Assembly (NCBI GenBank): GCA_003480725.1 | Contig: QUJQ01000002.1 | Coordinates: 491,986 to 555,985 of the forward strand | Length of the DNA: 64,000 nt | Reading direction: 5' to 3' | From: Clostridiaceae bacterium AM27-36LB | GTDB taxonomy: Bacteria > Bacillota > Clostridia > Lachnospirales > Lachnospiraceae | Shown: in pieces, positions 55,532-64,000 of the stretch | Layout: each line of letters begins with the position of its first letter | How positions within the stretch are numbered: position 1 is the stretch's first letter | The notes under the pieces: generated by a model | Told to the model about the DNA's origin: nothing | Database searches by the model: none | The model's input: only the letters and a program-made list of their open reading frames with translations | Position numbers and translations under genes: made by a program

Positions 55532-55873
55532 CTACTCGTTATATACCAAAGCCATCATGACCAGCTCTTCATCAGAATCATTTTCAAATCCATGATGCTG
55601 TCCACATTCAATGATACAGACATCGTCCGGTCCTACCGGGATCCGGGAACCATCATGATCGATAAACGTTCCATGACCGGAAAGCACATAGTACGGCTCA
55701 GTCTCACCAATATGATCATGCACACCAATGCTGCTGTGCGGCTCCATCTTCACCAGTGCATACATTCTTCCGTGACCGTTCAGTTCCTCCGGTTTCAGGA
55801 TGTGATGCATCTCAAGCTTGCCTTTGCCTCCACGAAGGCCTTCTACTGTTTTTATCTCTGCTTTACGTACCAT
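55532..55873 (-). CDS. Cupin-domain protein
   Basis: 113 residues from ATG 55873 with AAAGGAG. Cupin motif 1 HSSIGVHDHIGETEPYYVLSG (metal ligands H, H, E) and motif 2 PVGPDDVCIIECGQHHGFEN. A single-domain cupin of mannose-6-phosphate-isomerase-like style; substrate unknown. The longer frame upstream lacks a site. Confidence 0.88.
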   Translation of the reverse strand: MVRKAEIKTVEGLRGGKGKLEMHHILKPEELNGHGRMYALVKMEPHSSIGVHDHIGETEPYYVLSGHGTFIDHDGSRIPVGPDDVCIIECGQHHGFENDSDEELVMMALVYNE

Positions 55874-55979
55874 TAAAAATATCTCCTTTCGTAACTGCTC
55901 CAATGTGACTATTTTACCACAGTTGTCTCTGTCATGCACCTAAAATTTCAGCAACACAGGTCTCCCTGCGAAATTCTGT

Positions 55980-57248
55980 TTACAATAAAAGCAATTCCTG
56001 TTCGATTTCCTTGCCATTCTTCAGAATTGCTTCTTTCAGTGGAGTCAGAACACCCGCATCCATCTGCTCAAATCTTTCTCGCTTGTCTGTTTCCAGCGAA
56101 ATACTTGCACCCATCTGTAAAGCCATCTTATAATCTGTCACATCCATTTTCCAAGGCTTCAACTTGGGAAACAGGTTCTTCTGCAGAAATTTGAAAATCC
56201 GGATTCCGCCGTAATCCATGTCTCCCCAGTGAAAATATTCGGTATCCGTTCCAGCTAATTCAACCACCCTGGAAAGGAACTTTCTCTCAGGCGGGCTGAA
56301 AAATCCATGGCAGAAAATATACAATGTATCCGGTCGAAATTGCATCTTTTCATAATTTGCTTTATTCTCAATCGTCATAATCTGTCGGATCCCCACTATA
56401 CTTATCGGAACCGCATTTTCTAATGTCTGTTTGTTGAACATTGTTCCGTATATCTGTGCTGCTGTGCTAATTGCCGGTCCATCATCGATTCGATAGGATA
56501 CAGCTCCCTTAAATTCCAATGTCTGCGCATAAGTCAGAATTCCATGAGCTGTCAGCAGTTCTTCGTCAGACATTCCTTCTTCATATAACGGAGAATATTG
56601 CTTCAGAACACTCAATACCGCAGACTGATAGATCTTCTCAAATCGTTTGGTTGGTGTAATCTTCGACTCGCTCTGCTTCGTTTGCGCAATCCCATTCCAT
56701 ATTGTACAGACCTGTGCACTGAATGCTCTGCGATATAACGGTTTCCTCTCTTCTGCTGTCTTGTTTAAAAACAAGAAAAACAGCGGGTCTTCCAAACCTG
56801 GTACATCCTTTACAAGCTTTCCGCTGTTCAGTCGTTCCAGTATATGATCATAATAGGGAATCAGCCAGTCTGCCTGCGCTACGCGGCTTTTCCAGCTCTC
56901 TGTCAGTTCCATCTGTGACAACTGCCGCTCCCTTGGATCCTCGATCTGCTCCACCTGGCAGAGCAGCGGGATTGCGTCAGAACTGACTGTGATCTTCTCG
57001 ATCTCTGTCCTGACTGCTTTCCATTTTACTATAATTTTACCGGAAATACCGGTAAGTTTTTCCAACTCGCCAGCCTGTCTGAGCAGCACAGAACGACCAC
57101 CAACCGCATCAAGCAGTTTCTGATCTGCTTCTATATGCCATTGCTTACTTCGCGTTCCGGCACGATAGCTATCACATTCGGCTTTCTCAATGATGTATCT
57201 ACTCAATGACTGTATCTTCTGTTTCGTCCGCTCCTGCTTCATCGCCAT
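55980..57248 (-). CDS. jetD: Wadjet system TOPRIM nuclease JetD
   Basis: 422 residues; the nuclease of the Wadjet anti-plasmid system, cutting DNA after the SMC complex extrudes a circle. The TOPRIM-like catalytic segments are VGIRQIMTIENKANY (Glu), FCHGFFSPPERKFL and YFHWGDMDYGGIRIFKFL (D-x-D). The N-terminal part (DUF3322-like) contains W-rich helices. Its start (ATG 57248, GGAGAAGGA site) overlaps jetC's end by 50 bp. Last gene of jetABCD. Confidence 0.9.
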   Translation of the reverse strand: MAMKQERTKQKIQSLSRYIIEKAECDSYRAGTRSKQWHIEADQKLLDAVGGRSVLLRQAGELEKLTGISGKIIVKWKAVRTEIEKITVSSDAIPLLCQVEQIEDPRERQLSQMELTESWKSRVAQADWLIPYYDHILERLNSGKLVKDVPGLEDPLFFLFLNKTAEERKPLYRRAFSAQVCTIWNGIAQTKQSESKITPTKRFEKIYQSAVLSVLKQYSPLYEEGMSDEELLTAHGILTYAQTLEFKGAVSYRIDDGPAISTAAQIYGTMFNKQTLENAVPISIVGIRQIMTIENKANYEKMQFRPDTLYIFCHGFFSPPERKFLSRVVELAGTDTEYFHWGDMDYGGIRIFKFLQKNLFPKLKPWKMDVTDYKMALQMGASISLETDKRERFEQMDAGVLTPLKEAILKNGKEIEQELLLL

Positions 57249-60200
57249 CTTCCTTCTCCCCTGCGATCATTTCCAGATAACTGCCTTTATCAATGTGCAT
57301 CATGGAGATCTGGTTCTGATACCGACGGAATCCATAGACGCAGTCTACGTTGCGAATTAGGGATTGAAGTCGCTCATCTGGCACGCAGACGATAAGCTGC
57401 AGTTCCAGCTCTCTTGCATAGCGCAGGCACACTTCGCTTCGTTCCTTGTCCATCTTGGAAAATGCCTCATCCAGCAGTACCAGACGAACTTTGGAATCCC
57501 GGCTGCTCTGCTGCATATAAAGCATGGCAAAACCAGCCAGCAAAGCTACATATTTCGGGTTCTGTCCCTCACCACCCGAATCACGGCCTGCCATCTCATC
57601 TACCGGATTCTTCCGGATAGAACCATCCGGGTTTTCTACTTTCTCATACATACTGAAGGTCAGATAATTCCGGTAATCAGCGTAACGCTCCATCTCCTGA
57701 CGACGTTTCTCCAGACCGGAAGCATCCTCCTCTCTTGGCGGCATGAATTTCTCCGTCAGAAGCTGGATCTTCTGCTCATACTTCTGATAGAAATCATCCT
57801 CCAGAAGGCTCATCTGTCCTTCATACCCCTGATTATCCATGACCTTGCTGTCCAGTTCTTTTGCCGTCAACATCTCATAGAACTGTCCGTTCTCATTCTG
57901 CGCCGGAAGGATCTCGATCTGGTACACACTGTCAGAGAAACGAATGCGTGACAGCAGACGGTTGATATCTCTCGCGTGACGGTATGCTGCCTTAATCTCT
58001 CCGTGGATTGCCGCGATCACGTTGTCCCGGAGACTTGCATAGACCAGTTCACACTGCTTTGCAAATTCTTCCTTAAACTGCGGTTCAAAATCTCTGCGAC
58101 ACGTCTCCAGTACCTGGTCGTAACAGTCGTTATCCTTATCCGGATCTGCAAAATCATAGACCGGATATTTCTGGTTAAAATGATTCCGGGCACGGGTCCG
58201 GTCTTCCCGCTGTTGTTCCTCCTGTTCGGTAAACTTCACCAGTTCCTGCCGCTTCTTGTTCCGATAGGCGGCTTCTGAAAGAGTCTCCAGATTCTCCGTC
58301 ACTTCTGCCAGCAGTTCTTCATTTTCCACAAAGCCTTCCTGAAGAATGGCCAGTTTTTCTTCATAACCCTTCACATCTGACTCTGCACTTCCCAGTGCTT
58401 TGGTCTGATCCAGCAGCTCTGTCTGGATCTTCGCCAGACGCTCCTTAATCTGGCTCTCCTGTTCCTGAAGTTCTGCCTGCTTTGTCGTCAGTTCTGACAT
58501 GAGGGTTCCATTTTTCAGTTCCCGCAGCTCCTCTTCCAGTCCATCCTGCTCTTTTGCCGCATCTTCCAGCTGTGCGGCTGCCTTGGACAATGCTGCCAGC
58601 TGCGCCGGATCCATGCCAAGCTTTTCAAATCCCATGGCACGCTTCAGGCTGTCACGCAGATGAATGGACTCCTGATACTCCTTCTCCAGACGGAACACTT
58701 CATCCGTCAGCTCCTGCAGTTTTTCCTTGGAAACTTTTGTTCCGATGCAGGCTCTGGTAGTATAATCTGCCTCGCGCAGATGACGGAACATATAGTTGCT
58801 GTAAGAATAACAATCCGGCGTCACACCGTCGCGAACCTGGTCCAGCTCTTCTACAGTCTCGCATTTTACGATGCGTCCCAGATACCTCTTCAGACACAGA
58901 TCCACGTAAGCTTCTTCTGTCCGCACTGTCTCATATAAAGTTCCCGACTGTGCCGTGGGCTCATCTCGCTTAATCGCCGCCGTATTGATCAGGTCGATCT
59001 CCTGATACTGCTTCATCCGACGGAACAGTTTCGCCGCATCCAGCGCATATTCCGGTGGTGTAATCAAACTGAATTTCACACGACCCATGCGACCTTCCAC
59101 CGCATTTTTCCATTTTTCATCTGTAATATCAAACAGATCTGCAAATACAGAGACCGGCACTTTCTTTCCATACAGATTAGTGAGTGCTGCCTCCAGTTGG
59201 GTTCTCGCCTTTTTCAGCTTCTGGTCATAGTGCTTCCTGTCATTTTTCAGATCTTCCAGGATCTCTTTTTTCTCTGCCAGATCTTTTCCTGTCTCCCGAA
59301 GACTGGTGCCCAGATCCTCATATTCTTCTGACACGGCGGAAGCTGCTTCTTCCAGCCGTCTTGCCAGCTCCTGACACTGTTTTTCCGTCACAGAACCTTT
59401 GCGGAATTCACAGATCAACTGCAGGGCAAAATTGTTCACATAGCCGGTAACATTTTCATCCTCTTCCCAGGCGCATAGTCCTTCTACGATACCGCGCCAC
59501 TGACGGCTGTTGCCTGCCAGCAGAACAATCTTGTCTTTTAATGCCTGCAGTTCCTTTTCCTTCTGACCATAATCACTGGCTTTCAGTCTGGAACTGACCT
59601 CGATCAGAGCTTCCTGACAGCTTTTCTGTTCCTTTTCTTTTTCCTTCTGCTCTGTCTCCAGCGATCCAATCTTCGTCTTTAAGCCCTGCAGATCCTGACT
59701 TCTCGCTTCCAAATGAGCTTTCGTGCTCTCGATCTCAATGTATTTCAAAATGGCTTCTGCACGAACCATATCTGACCGGGTACTGACCAGTGCCGTATGG
59801 CTCTCATGAATCGTATCCAACATGTGGATACGTTCCTCCAGATCCTCTACTTTTTCCTTAATCTCCCGATAAGCACCAAGCTGCTCACTGATCTTCTCAA
59901 TGGCACTCTCCTGACTTCTGGGGAACATGTAATCCCGGATAAACTGTCCTGTACCGTTAGTCATCCGAAGGGCAATGGCACTCTTCTCCATAGTCATAAG
60001 ACGAGTCGGATCCACGCCTCCCAGGATCACGTCATAAAGAGTTGCTACATAAGCCTCTCTGGACGGATAGATCCGATTCAGTTCCACTCGTCCTCGATTG
60101 TCCGCCGACTGTTTTCTCGTCTCGCAGAGCTTGCGGATCTGTGCTTTGGAATAAGGCACGCCATCCGCATTCAGATATCCGTCCTCCGGGATGGAACCCG

Positions 60201-60606
60201 AATGGCTGAAAAATGCATATTTTCCATTGATATCCATATCCGTTCTGCCGATCTCAAATACCGCGCCAAAACAGGTGGTGGTATGAAGCCCGGTATCCTT
60301 TACTTCCAGAACCAATGTAGAATAAAAATCCTGATCCGCTCGGTTGGACGTACCATCCTTCTGTGCACCACGCAGATAGCTCATGACGCTTCTTCGGTTC
60401 TTCGCATCATCCGCTGCCTTATTCAGAAAAGATGCAGACACACTTCCATAGAGGACTACCTGCACAGCGTCCATTACCGTTGATTTACCTGATCCGCTCT
60501 TGCCGCTGAACAGGTTCACATATTCATGAAATTCCATCATTCGATGGCTGATGCCGCCCCAGTTATTGATCAGCATCCTCGTAATGATCTTCTTCGCCTG
60601 CTTCAA
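57199..60606 (-). CDS. jetC: Wadjet system SMC-like ATPase JetC (MukB-like)
   Basis: 1,135 residues; the motor that extrudes DNA loops. Starts at TTG 60606 right after AAGGAGGAA, and overlaps jetB by 44 bp. Walker A GKSGSGKST at 35-43; long coiled-coil arms (for example 270-380, 430-480, 660-760) around a hinge; C-loop DSGGEGQNPKYVALLAGF; Walker B VRLVLLDEAFSKMD. Length and order fit JetC. Acidic C-terminal tail. Confidence 0.93.
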   Translation of the reverse strand: MKQAKKIITRMLINNWGGISHRMMEFHEYVNLFSGKSGSGKSTVMDAVQVVLYGSVSASFLNKAADDAKNRRSVMSYLRGAQKDGTSNRADQDFYSTLVLEVKDTGLHTTTCFGAVFEIGRTDMDINGKYAFFSHSGSIPEDGYLNADGVPYSKAQIRKLCETRKQSADNRGRVELNRIYPSREAYVATLYDVILGGVDPTRLMTMEKSAIALRMTNGTGQFIRDYMFPRSQESAIEKISEQLGAYREIKEKVEDLEERIHMLDTIHESHTALVSTRSDMVRAEAILKYIEIESTKAHLEARSQDLQGLKTKIGSLETEQKEKEKEQKSCQEALIEVSSRLKASDYGQKEKELQALKDKIVLLAGNSRQWRGIVEGLCAWEEDENVTGYVNNFALQLICEFRKGSVTEKQCQELARRLEEAASAVSEEYEDLGTSLRETGKDLAEKKEILEDLKNDRKHYDQKLKKARTQLEAALTNLYGKKVPVSVFADLFDITDEKWKNAVEGRMGRVKFSLITPPEYALDAAKLFRRMKQYQEIDLINTAAIKRDEPTAQSGTLYETVRTEEAYVDLCLKRYLGRIVKCETVEELDQVRDGVTPDCYSYSNYMFRHLREADYTTRACIGTKVSKEKLQELTDEVFRLEKEYQESIHLRDSLKRAMGFEKLGMDPAQLAALSKAAAQLEDAAKEQDGLEEELRELKNGTLMSELTTKQAELQEQESQIKERLAKIQTELLDQTKALGSAESDVKGYEEKLAILQEGFVENEELLAEVTENLETLSEAAYRNKKRQELVKFTEQEEQQREDRTRARNHFNQKYPVYDFADPDKDNDCYDQVLETCRRDFEPQFKEEFAKQCELVYASLRDNVIAAIHGEIKAAYRHARDINRLLSRIRFSDSVYQIEILPAQNENGQFYEMLTAKELDSKVMDNQGYEGQMSLLEDDFYQKYEQKIQLLTEKFMPPREEDASGLEKRRQEMERYADYRNYLTFSMYEKVENPDGSIRKNPVDEMAGRDSGGEGQNPKYVALLAGFAMLYMQQSSRDSKVRLVLLDEAFSKMDKERSEVCLRYARELELQLIVCVPDERLQSLIRNVDCVYGFRRYQNQISMMHIDKGSYLEMIAGEKEDGDEAGADETEDTVIE

Positions 60607-61207
60607 GGTCTTCCTCCTTCAGTTCTTCTCTGTATTTTTCTACGATCTTGTCAATATCCAGTGATGCACAGTACAGATTGATCGTACTGTAAATATAGAT
60701 AGGTGTGGTATCTTCCACATCTTTGACGGCTCCCGGCACATCGATCATCTGATGCACCCTCATCACATACAGCGCATCTCTCCACTCTGCATCCGTCAGC
60801 TTTCTGGTGATCAGATTGGTATTTTTTCCATATTCACGCATCTCTTCCAGCGTAGTCACAGTGGCATTTAAGCCTTCTCCCATAATCTTATCACGGTAAA
60901 TAAGCTTCAGGATCAGGATCAGCAAAGTAGTCGTCAGATTCAGACGTTCCGTTGCTACTCCTTCTCCTGTCAGCCGGAAAATATGTTCCTGCGGATCATG
61001 GGTCAGCTCACAGCCCAACACCGACAGATATTGTTCAATAAATGCCCGATGACGCACACAGGTCTCATACCGGGGATTGTCCCTGCGGATCAGCGTAGCC
61101 GGATCATACTTCACCTGCAAAATACAGGTCTGCCGAAACAGATCCCGGATCGTGCGCTTTACATTATCAGCCTCCGTCATGGAGAGTTCTTCCAGATACG
61201 ATGTCAT
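60563..61207 (-). CDS. jetB: Wadjet system protein JetB (MukE-like, DUF4194)
   Basis: 214 residues; KITE/MukE-like subunit bridging JetA and JetC. Features: DLFRQTCILQVKYDP, HRAFIEQYLSVLGCELTHDP, TLLILILKLIYRDK, and an acidic end. Two bases after jetA; overlaps jetC by 44. Confidence 0.9.
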   Translation of the reverse strand: MTSYLEELSMTEADNVKRTIRDLFRQTCILQVKYDPATLIRRDNPRYETCVRHRAFIEQYLSVLGCELTHDPQEHIFRLTGEGVATERLNLTTTLLILILKLIYRDKIMGEGLNATVTTLEEMREYGKNTNLITRKLTDAEWRDALYVMRVHQMIDVPGAVKDVEDTTPIYIYSTINLYCASLDIDKIVEKYREELKEEDLEAGEEDHYEDADQ

Positions 61208-61209
61208 TC

Positions 61210-62643
61210 TTAATTCTTCTCCTCTATGGTCAGCCGTGAGAATTTAAATCCTGTCTCTCCCTGAGATACCAGCTCTTCTCCGACTTCAATTTTCTGTTTT
61301 CCTTCTGCCAGCTCGGTAGCTTCCTGCCATACAAAGAACAGTTTTTCCAGATCCTCTACAGACTGAATATCCTTGCTGTCTGCCTCGAAAACACCATGCT
61401 TCATGTGCTGCCTCCGGAACCGGTCGATCTCCCTGTGAGTATAGAGCGGCTTTAATACAAATTCTTCCAGTCCGTTCTCTGGCTCTTCCACAGGCTTCTG
61501 TACCGCTGCCGGTGCAAATGCTTCTTTATCGCTGTCTCTTCTACTGTACAGACTTTTCTCTGTAATCACGCGGAACGGTGATGTCACCTGGATCTTCTCT
61601 GCCAGATCCTGTATGATCTCTTCCTTCTTGTCACTGCGGCTCAACAGATTCACAAGCTGCAGAGTCTTATCCTCTCTTCGGTCACCTTCCTGAAGCAGAT
61701 ATCGGATCCTTGCCGCTGCACGGCTGGCAAAGATGGTCTTCTGCTCGATCAGTCGATTATAACGCTTCTCTACCGCATCAAATTCCCGCTCGATCTGAAC
61801 GATCAAGTCACTGGCTTCCTCACAACGAGTCAGTGCTCTCTGAAGCCGGATACCCGTCAATGTCTCCCGCTCTGCTGTTGACATAGAAAAGATCTTCTGC
61901 TCCAGTTCCTGCTGCCGCAATTCATTTTCCGCCAGGTTCTGATCGATCAGTTCCTTGACTGCTTCCTTATACCGGTAAAAACTGTCTGTAGTGGTCAGGA
62001 TCGCATACTTTTTGCTGTCGCTGTTGTTGATCTCTTTGACAAGCACTTCCTGAATACCTCGGAAATCCCGCTGTCTGGACAGTTCATCAAAATACCCTCG
62101 CATGCCTTCCCGCATATTTCCCAGCATTCTGGACAACCGTCTGGAAGTCTGAAGGGCACTTTCCAGAATCTCGTTATTCTTCTCTGCATCCGAACTATAA
62201 GTAAAGAGATAACTATAGACAGCCAGCACGCTCTCCCGTTCGCTGCTGTCCTCTTCCTTATATAATTTCTGAAATAATTCCACATACAACTGGCTATATT
62301 CCGGAAAGGATACCACATAGCTGTTCAGCGTCTCATCATAGTCCTTTCGAAGCCATCCCCACTCTTCAAAATAGTTCAGACAAACTGCCGCCATATTGCT
62401 GCGGGTCAGAAGGCTTCCTTCTTCATCGAAGCGTTCCTCGCTCCAGTCAATGGTAGTTTCTGTCAGCTTTTCATTGATAATGGTCCGACATTCCTGTTCT
62501 GTAAGTCCCAGTGTGGAACCTGATCTGCTGCTTTCCTCACAGATCGCCACCAGAAATGTCATATAGTAATCCATATATTTGCTTCCAAAGAGCCGGTAAA
62601 AATCCTTTGGAATCTGGCTCATCAGATTTTTTGTCAATGCCAT
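61210..62643 (-). CDS. jetA: Wadjet system protein JetA (kleisin, DUF5716-like)
   Basis: 477 residues; kleisin/MukF-like subunit. Helical: an N-terminal winged-helix dimer-like part (RLFGSKYMDYYMTFLVAICEE), coiled coils (ELRQQELEQKIFSM, IVQIEREFDAVEKRYN) and a C-terminal tail (LYTHREIDRFRRQHMK). The DUF5716 similarity suggests type II Wadjet, stated from memory. Starts within the end of the small upstream gene (10-bp overlap), so likely coupled to it. Confidence 0.88.
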   Translation of the reverse strand: MALTKNLMSQIPKDFYRLFGSKYMDYYMTFLVAICEESSRSGSTLGLTEQECRTIINEKLTETTIDWSEERFDEEGSLLTRSNMAAVCLNYFEEWGWLRKDYDETLNSYVVSFPEYSQLYVELFQKLYKEEDSSERESVLAVYSYLFTYSSDAEKNNEILESALQTSRRLSRMLGNMREGMRGYFDELSRQRDFRGIQEVLVKEINNSDSKKYAILTTTDSFYRYKEAVKELIDQNLAENELRQQELEQKIFSMSTAERETLTGIRLQRALTRCEEASDLIVQIEREFDAVEKRYNRLIEQKTIFASRAAARIRYLLQEGDRREDKTLQLVNLLSRSDKKEEIIQDLAEKIQVTSPFRVITEKSLYSRRDSDKEAFAPAAVQKPVEEPENGLEEFVLKPLYTHREIDRFRRQHMKHGVFEADSKDIQSVEDLEKLFFVWQEATELAEGKQKIEVGEELVSQGETGFKFSRLTIEEKN

Positions 62644-62885
62644 TCCTTCATAATCTCCAACAATTCTGTCTCATAATCACCCGTCAGCTCCTCTGAACGG
62701 CCGCCGTGGCGGATGTTGGTCTCCACACCCCACTCATCTCCATCATGAAATTCCCAGATATGATAGGGAACTCCCCGATATTCAAAATCAATGCTGCCAC
62801 AGTCTTCTTCGCAACAGTGACTATATTTCCAACCCTTTTCCTCCAGAAAAGCAAGCACCCGGGCAAAATGTGATGTCTGTTCCAT
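62634..62885 (-). CDS. Unrecognised 83-residue protein at head of the Wadjet operon
   Basis: No family recognised. Start MEQTSHFARVLAFLEEK at 62885 (GAGGAG site); a longer frame from 62939 has none. Compact and acidic, with a CCEEDCGSIDFEYRG centre and HIWEFHDGDEWGVETN. It ends ten bases inside jetA. 66 bp after the prdX-like gene. It could belong to the defence operon or be a housekeeping neighbour. Confidence 0.65.
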   Translation of the reverse strand: MEQTSHFARVLAFLEEKGWKYSHCCEEDCGSIDFEYRGVPYHIWEFHDGDEWGVETNIRHGGRSEELTGDYETELLEIMKEWH

Positions 62886-62951
62886 ATAACTAACTCCTCT
62901 ATTCTCCATCGTTAATTCTTTGCTATTGATTGTTATCATTATTAATCTAAA

Positions 62952-63485
62952 TTACAGCTTCACCTTCATAAATGGATGATTCATGGCCGGAATCACCTTT
63001 TCCACCAGATCTTTTGTCTTTAAACGAATACTGGAAGTATTGATACATGGATGACATCCAATATATTCTCCCCCCAGCACATCCTCATCGATCAGAAGCT
63101 GTACCCGACGTTCCTTATCATTCATCAGTCCCATGACACTGACAGAGCCCGGCGTAATGTCCAGGAATTCTTCCATATATTCCGGGCTTGCAAAAGACAA
63201 CCGTGCGGAACCGATCTGTGCAGACAGATCCTTTGTATGAAATACCTTCGTATCTGGGATCATCAGCAGATAAAATGCCGTCTTCTGACGATTACATAAA
63301 AACAGATTCTTGCAGATCGTTGCCTGCAGAATCTCATCCGCCTCCTTGCAGTCTTCCATGGTCATGGCCGGACCATGATCTACTCTGTCATACTCCACAC
63401 CTAACCCATCCAGAAAATCATAGGTGCGGATCTCTTTTTCCATTCTGCCCGCTGTATCTGCAGGTCTTCCCTTCTGTAAGTCCAT
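62952..63485 (-). CDS. Prolyl-tRNA deacylase-like (YbaK/EbsC, PrdX-type) protein
   Basis: 177 residues; clears mischarged Ala-tRNA(Pro) or related. Start MDLQKGRPADTAG at 63485 with GAGGAGAG. Marks: FLDGLGVEYDRVDHGPAMTMEDC, CKNLFLCNRQKTAFYLLM (conserved Lys), GSVSVMGLMND and the GCHPCINTSSIRLKTKD region. Complete. Confidence 0.9.
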   Translation of the reverse strand: MDLQKGRPADTAGRMEKEIRTYDFLDGLGVEYDRVDHGPAMTMEDCKEADEILQATICKNLFLCNRQKTAFYLLMIPDTKVFHTKDLSAQIGSARLSFASPEYMEEFLDITPGSVSVMGLMNDKERRVQLLIDEDVLGGEYIGCHPCINTSSIRLKTKDLVEKVIPAMNHPFMKVKL

Positions 63486-63590
63486 AATGCTCTCCTCTCG
63501 ACTCATTAGCTTTCATTATATAACAAAATGAGAGATAAAAAAACTGCTTTTATTTCAATAAAAATGCTTTCCTTCATCACCGGATTTTCA

Positions 63591-63619
63591 TTGAATATCT
63601 ACTTGTTTTTTGCTATACT
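63591..63619 (+). promoter_or_regulatory. Promoter of small-peptide locus B
   Basis: TTGAAT (63591-63596), 17-base spacer, TATACT (63614-63619). A second -10-like TATAAT sits at 63625-63630. The TTG(C/T)TATACTAT sequence matches that of locus A. Confidence 0.65.
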
Positions 63620-63698
63620 ATTTGTATAATTGAACAGAAAGCAGGATGTGATTTTCCGATGTCAGATGCCCTCTAGTCCCAAAGGAGGGTGATGCCCT

Positions 63699-63785
63699 AT
63701 GAACACAATGGAAGTTTTAACTTTATTGTTAGTAATTTTCGCGGCTCTATCTTACATAGATAATCATTTCGACAAAAAGAAATAG
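63699..63785 (+). CDS. 28-residue hydrophobic peptide, type I toxin-like (locus B)
   Basis: Open frame ATG 63699 to TAG 63785: a membrane stretch (EVLTLLLVIFAALSYI) and a basic end (FDKKK). Site AAAGGAGGG at nine bases; an internal ATG at codon 4 is an alternative. The ribosome site lies between CCCTC (63669-63673) and CCCT (63695-63698), both able to pair with it, so translation may be hairpin-controlled. As in locus A, the stop codon lies in the left arm of the antisense terminator. Distinct from, but built like, the peptide at 20791. Confidence 0.7.
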   Translation: MNTMEVLTLLLVIFAALSYIDNHFDKKK

Positions 63786-63821
63786 CATCCCTACCCGTCC
63801 AAAGTGAAGATGCTATTTCTT
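63773..63821 (-). terminator. Terminator of the antisense RNA, locus B
   Basis: Perfect 13-bp stem AAGAAATAGCATC / GATGCTATTTCTT followed on the minus strand by TTTTTGT. It overlaps the last codons of the peptide gene. Confidence 0.78.
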
Positions 63822-63876
63822 AACTAAATATCATTATACTGAGGGCAAATCGGACTCACATCCGATTCGCTTTCTA
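63773..63876 (-). ncRNA. Predicted antisense RNA, locus B
   Basis: Inferred RNA of about 100 nt from the promoter at 63882-63910 to the terminator at 63773-63821, complementary to the 3' end of the peptide mRNA. It would also contain a 7-bp hairpin (AATCGGA/TCCGATT, near 63847-63866). Ends estimated. Confidence 0.55.
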
Positions 63877-63881
63877 AGTAG

Positions 63882-63910
63882 ATTATAACTAAGGGCACTT
63901 GAGAAATCAA
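63882..63910 (-). promoter_or_regulatory. Antisense promoter, locus B
   Basis: Minus strand: TTGATT (63905-63910), 17-base spacer, perfect -10 TATAAT (63882-63887). The -35 lies inside the loop region of the mRNA terminator. Confidence 0.65.
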
Positions 63911-63920
63911 GTGCCTTTTT
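63892..63920 (+). terminator. Terminator of the peptide mRNA, locus B
   Basis: Stem GGCACTTGA / TCAAGTGCC (9 bp, perfect) with a GAAA loop, then a T5 run on the plus strand. The last 75 bases of the window show no further gene. Confidence 0.88.
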
Positions 63921-64000
63921 CACTTATGTCAATGAATATTCTTGCTATTTTTCCAGGTGATTGGACAATTCAAACGCAGGATCTGGCTGACATCAAAAAA

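Overview
The window looks like chromosome from a Gram-positive anaerobe of the Clostridia, most likely family Lachnospiraceae. Evidence: an hrcA-grpE-dnaK-dnaJ heat-shock operon under a perfect CIRCE element, pyruvate:ferredoxin oxidoreductase, HemZ-type radical-SAM protein, a SCIFF peptide (six cysteines in a 47-residue precursor) with its radical-SAM maturase beside secDF, DUF1540 protein, strong AGGAGG ribosome sites, and frequent GTG/TTG starts. Nearly all genes are on the minus strand. No rRNA, tRNA, CRISPR array or recognisable insertion sequence was seen.

Layout. 1-6.4 kb: start of the pyruvate:ferredoxin oxidoreductase gene (runs off the left edge) and the heat-shock operon. 6.4-16.8 kb: one apparent 10-kb minus-strand cell-envelope operon, from a sigma-A-like promoter near 16.8 kb to a terminator near 6.4 kb: CotH-like protein, VTC-domain protein, DUF4956 membrane protein, family 2 glycosyltransferases, a polyprenyl-phosphate sugar transferase, an LCP ligase and a TPR lipoprotein. 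17-22.2 kb: accessory stretch with a phosphoesterase lipoprotein, AT-rich small genes, an XRE/DUF3169 pair with a triple-palindrome operator, a small-membrane-peptide locus with a convergent antisense promoter, and an inverted cluster of 41-bp repeats. 22.2-33.7 kb: a second polysaccharide operon, driven from near 33.66 kb: dTDP-rhamnose genes rfbB/rfbA/rfbC, a Wzm/Wzt-type ABC exporter, a methyltransferase-kinase-like fusion, glycosyltransferase, SGNH hydrolase and GtrA protein. 33.7-37.8 kb: a CotH protein with GLUG-like N-terminus, divergent from an ArnT/PMT-type membrane glycosyltransferase.

38.2-43.4 kb is a decaying accessory region: Rpn-family nuclease genes, two unknown paralogues and an HTH-like fragment, with in-frame stops in three genes, and duplicated promoter/terminator segments. 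43.4-54.2 kb is a conserved housekeeping block (scfA-scfB-secDF-recJ-apt-relA-MBL hydrolase-hemZ) with a promoter before scfA and a terminator after hemZ. 54.2-55.9 kb holds small metabolic genes. 56-62.9 kb is a complete Wadjet (jetABCD) plasmid-defence operon, preceded and overlapped by an unrecognised 83-residue gene. The right end has a prolyl-tRNA deacylase-like gene and a second small-membrane-peptide/antisense locus built like the one at 20.7-21.0 kb.

The most interesting signals are the two matching type I toxin-antitoxin-like loci, the XRE triple operator, the Wadjet operon with its overlapping leader gene, the WbdD-like fusion next to a Wzt carrying a carbohydrate-binding tail, and the duplicated segment around the Rpn gene, where one copy has lost an 89-bp promoter-bearing piece. 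Starts given here were often moved inward from the longest open frame to the codon with a proper ribosome binding site; all family assignments are from reading the sequence by eye.
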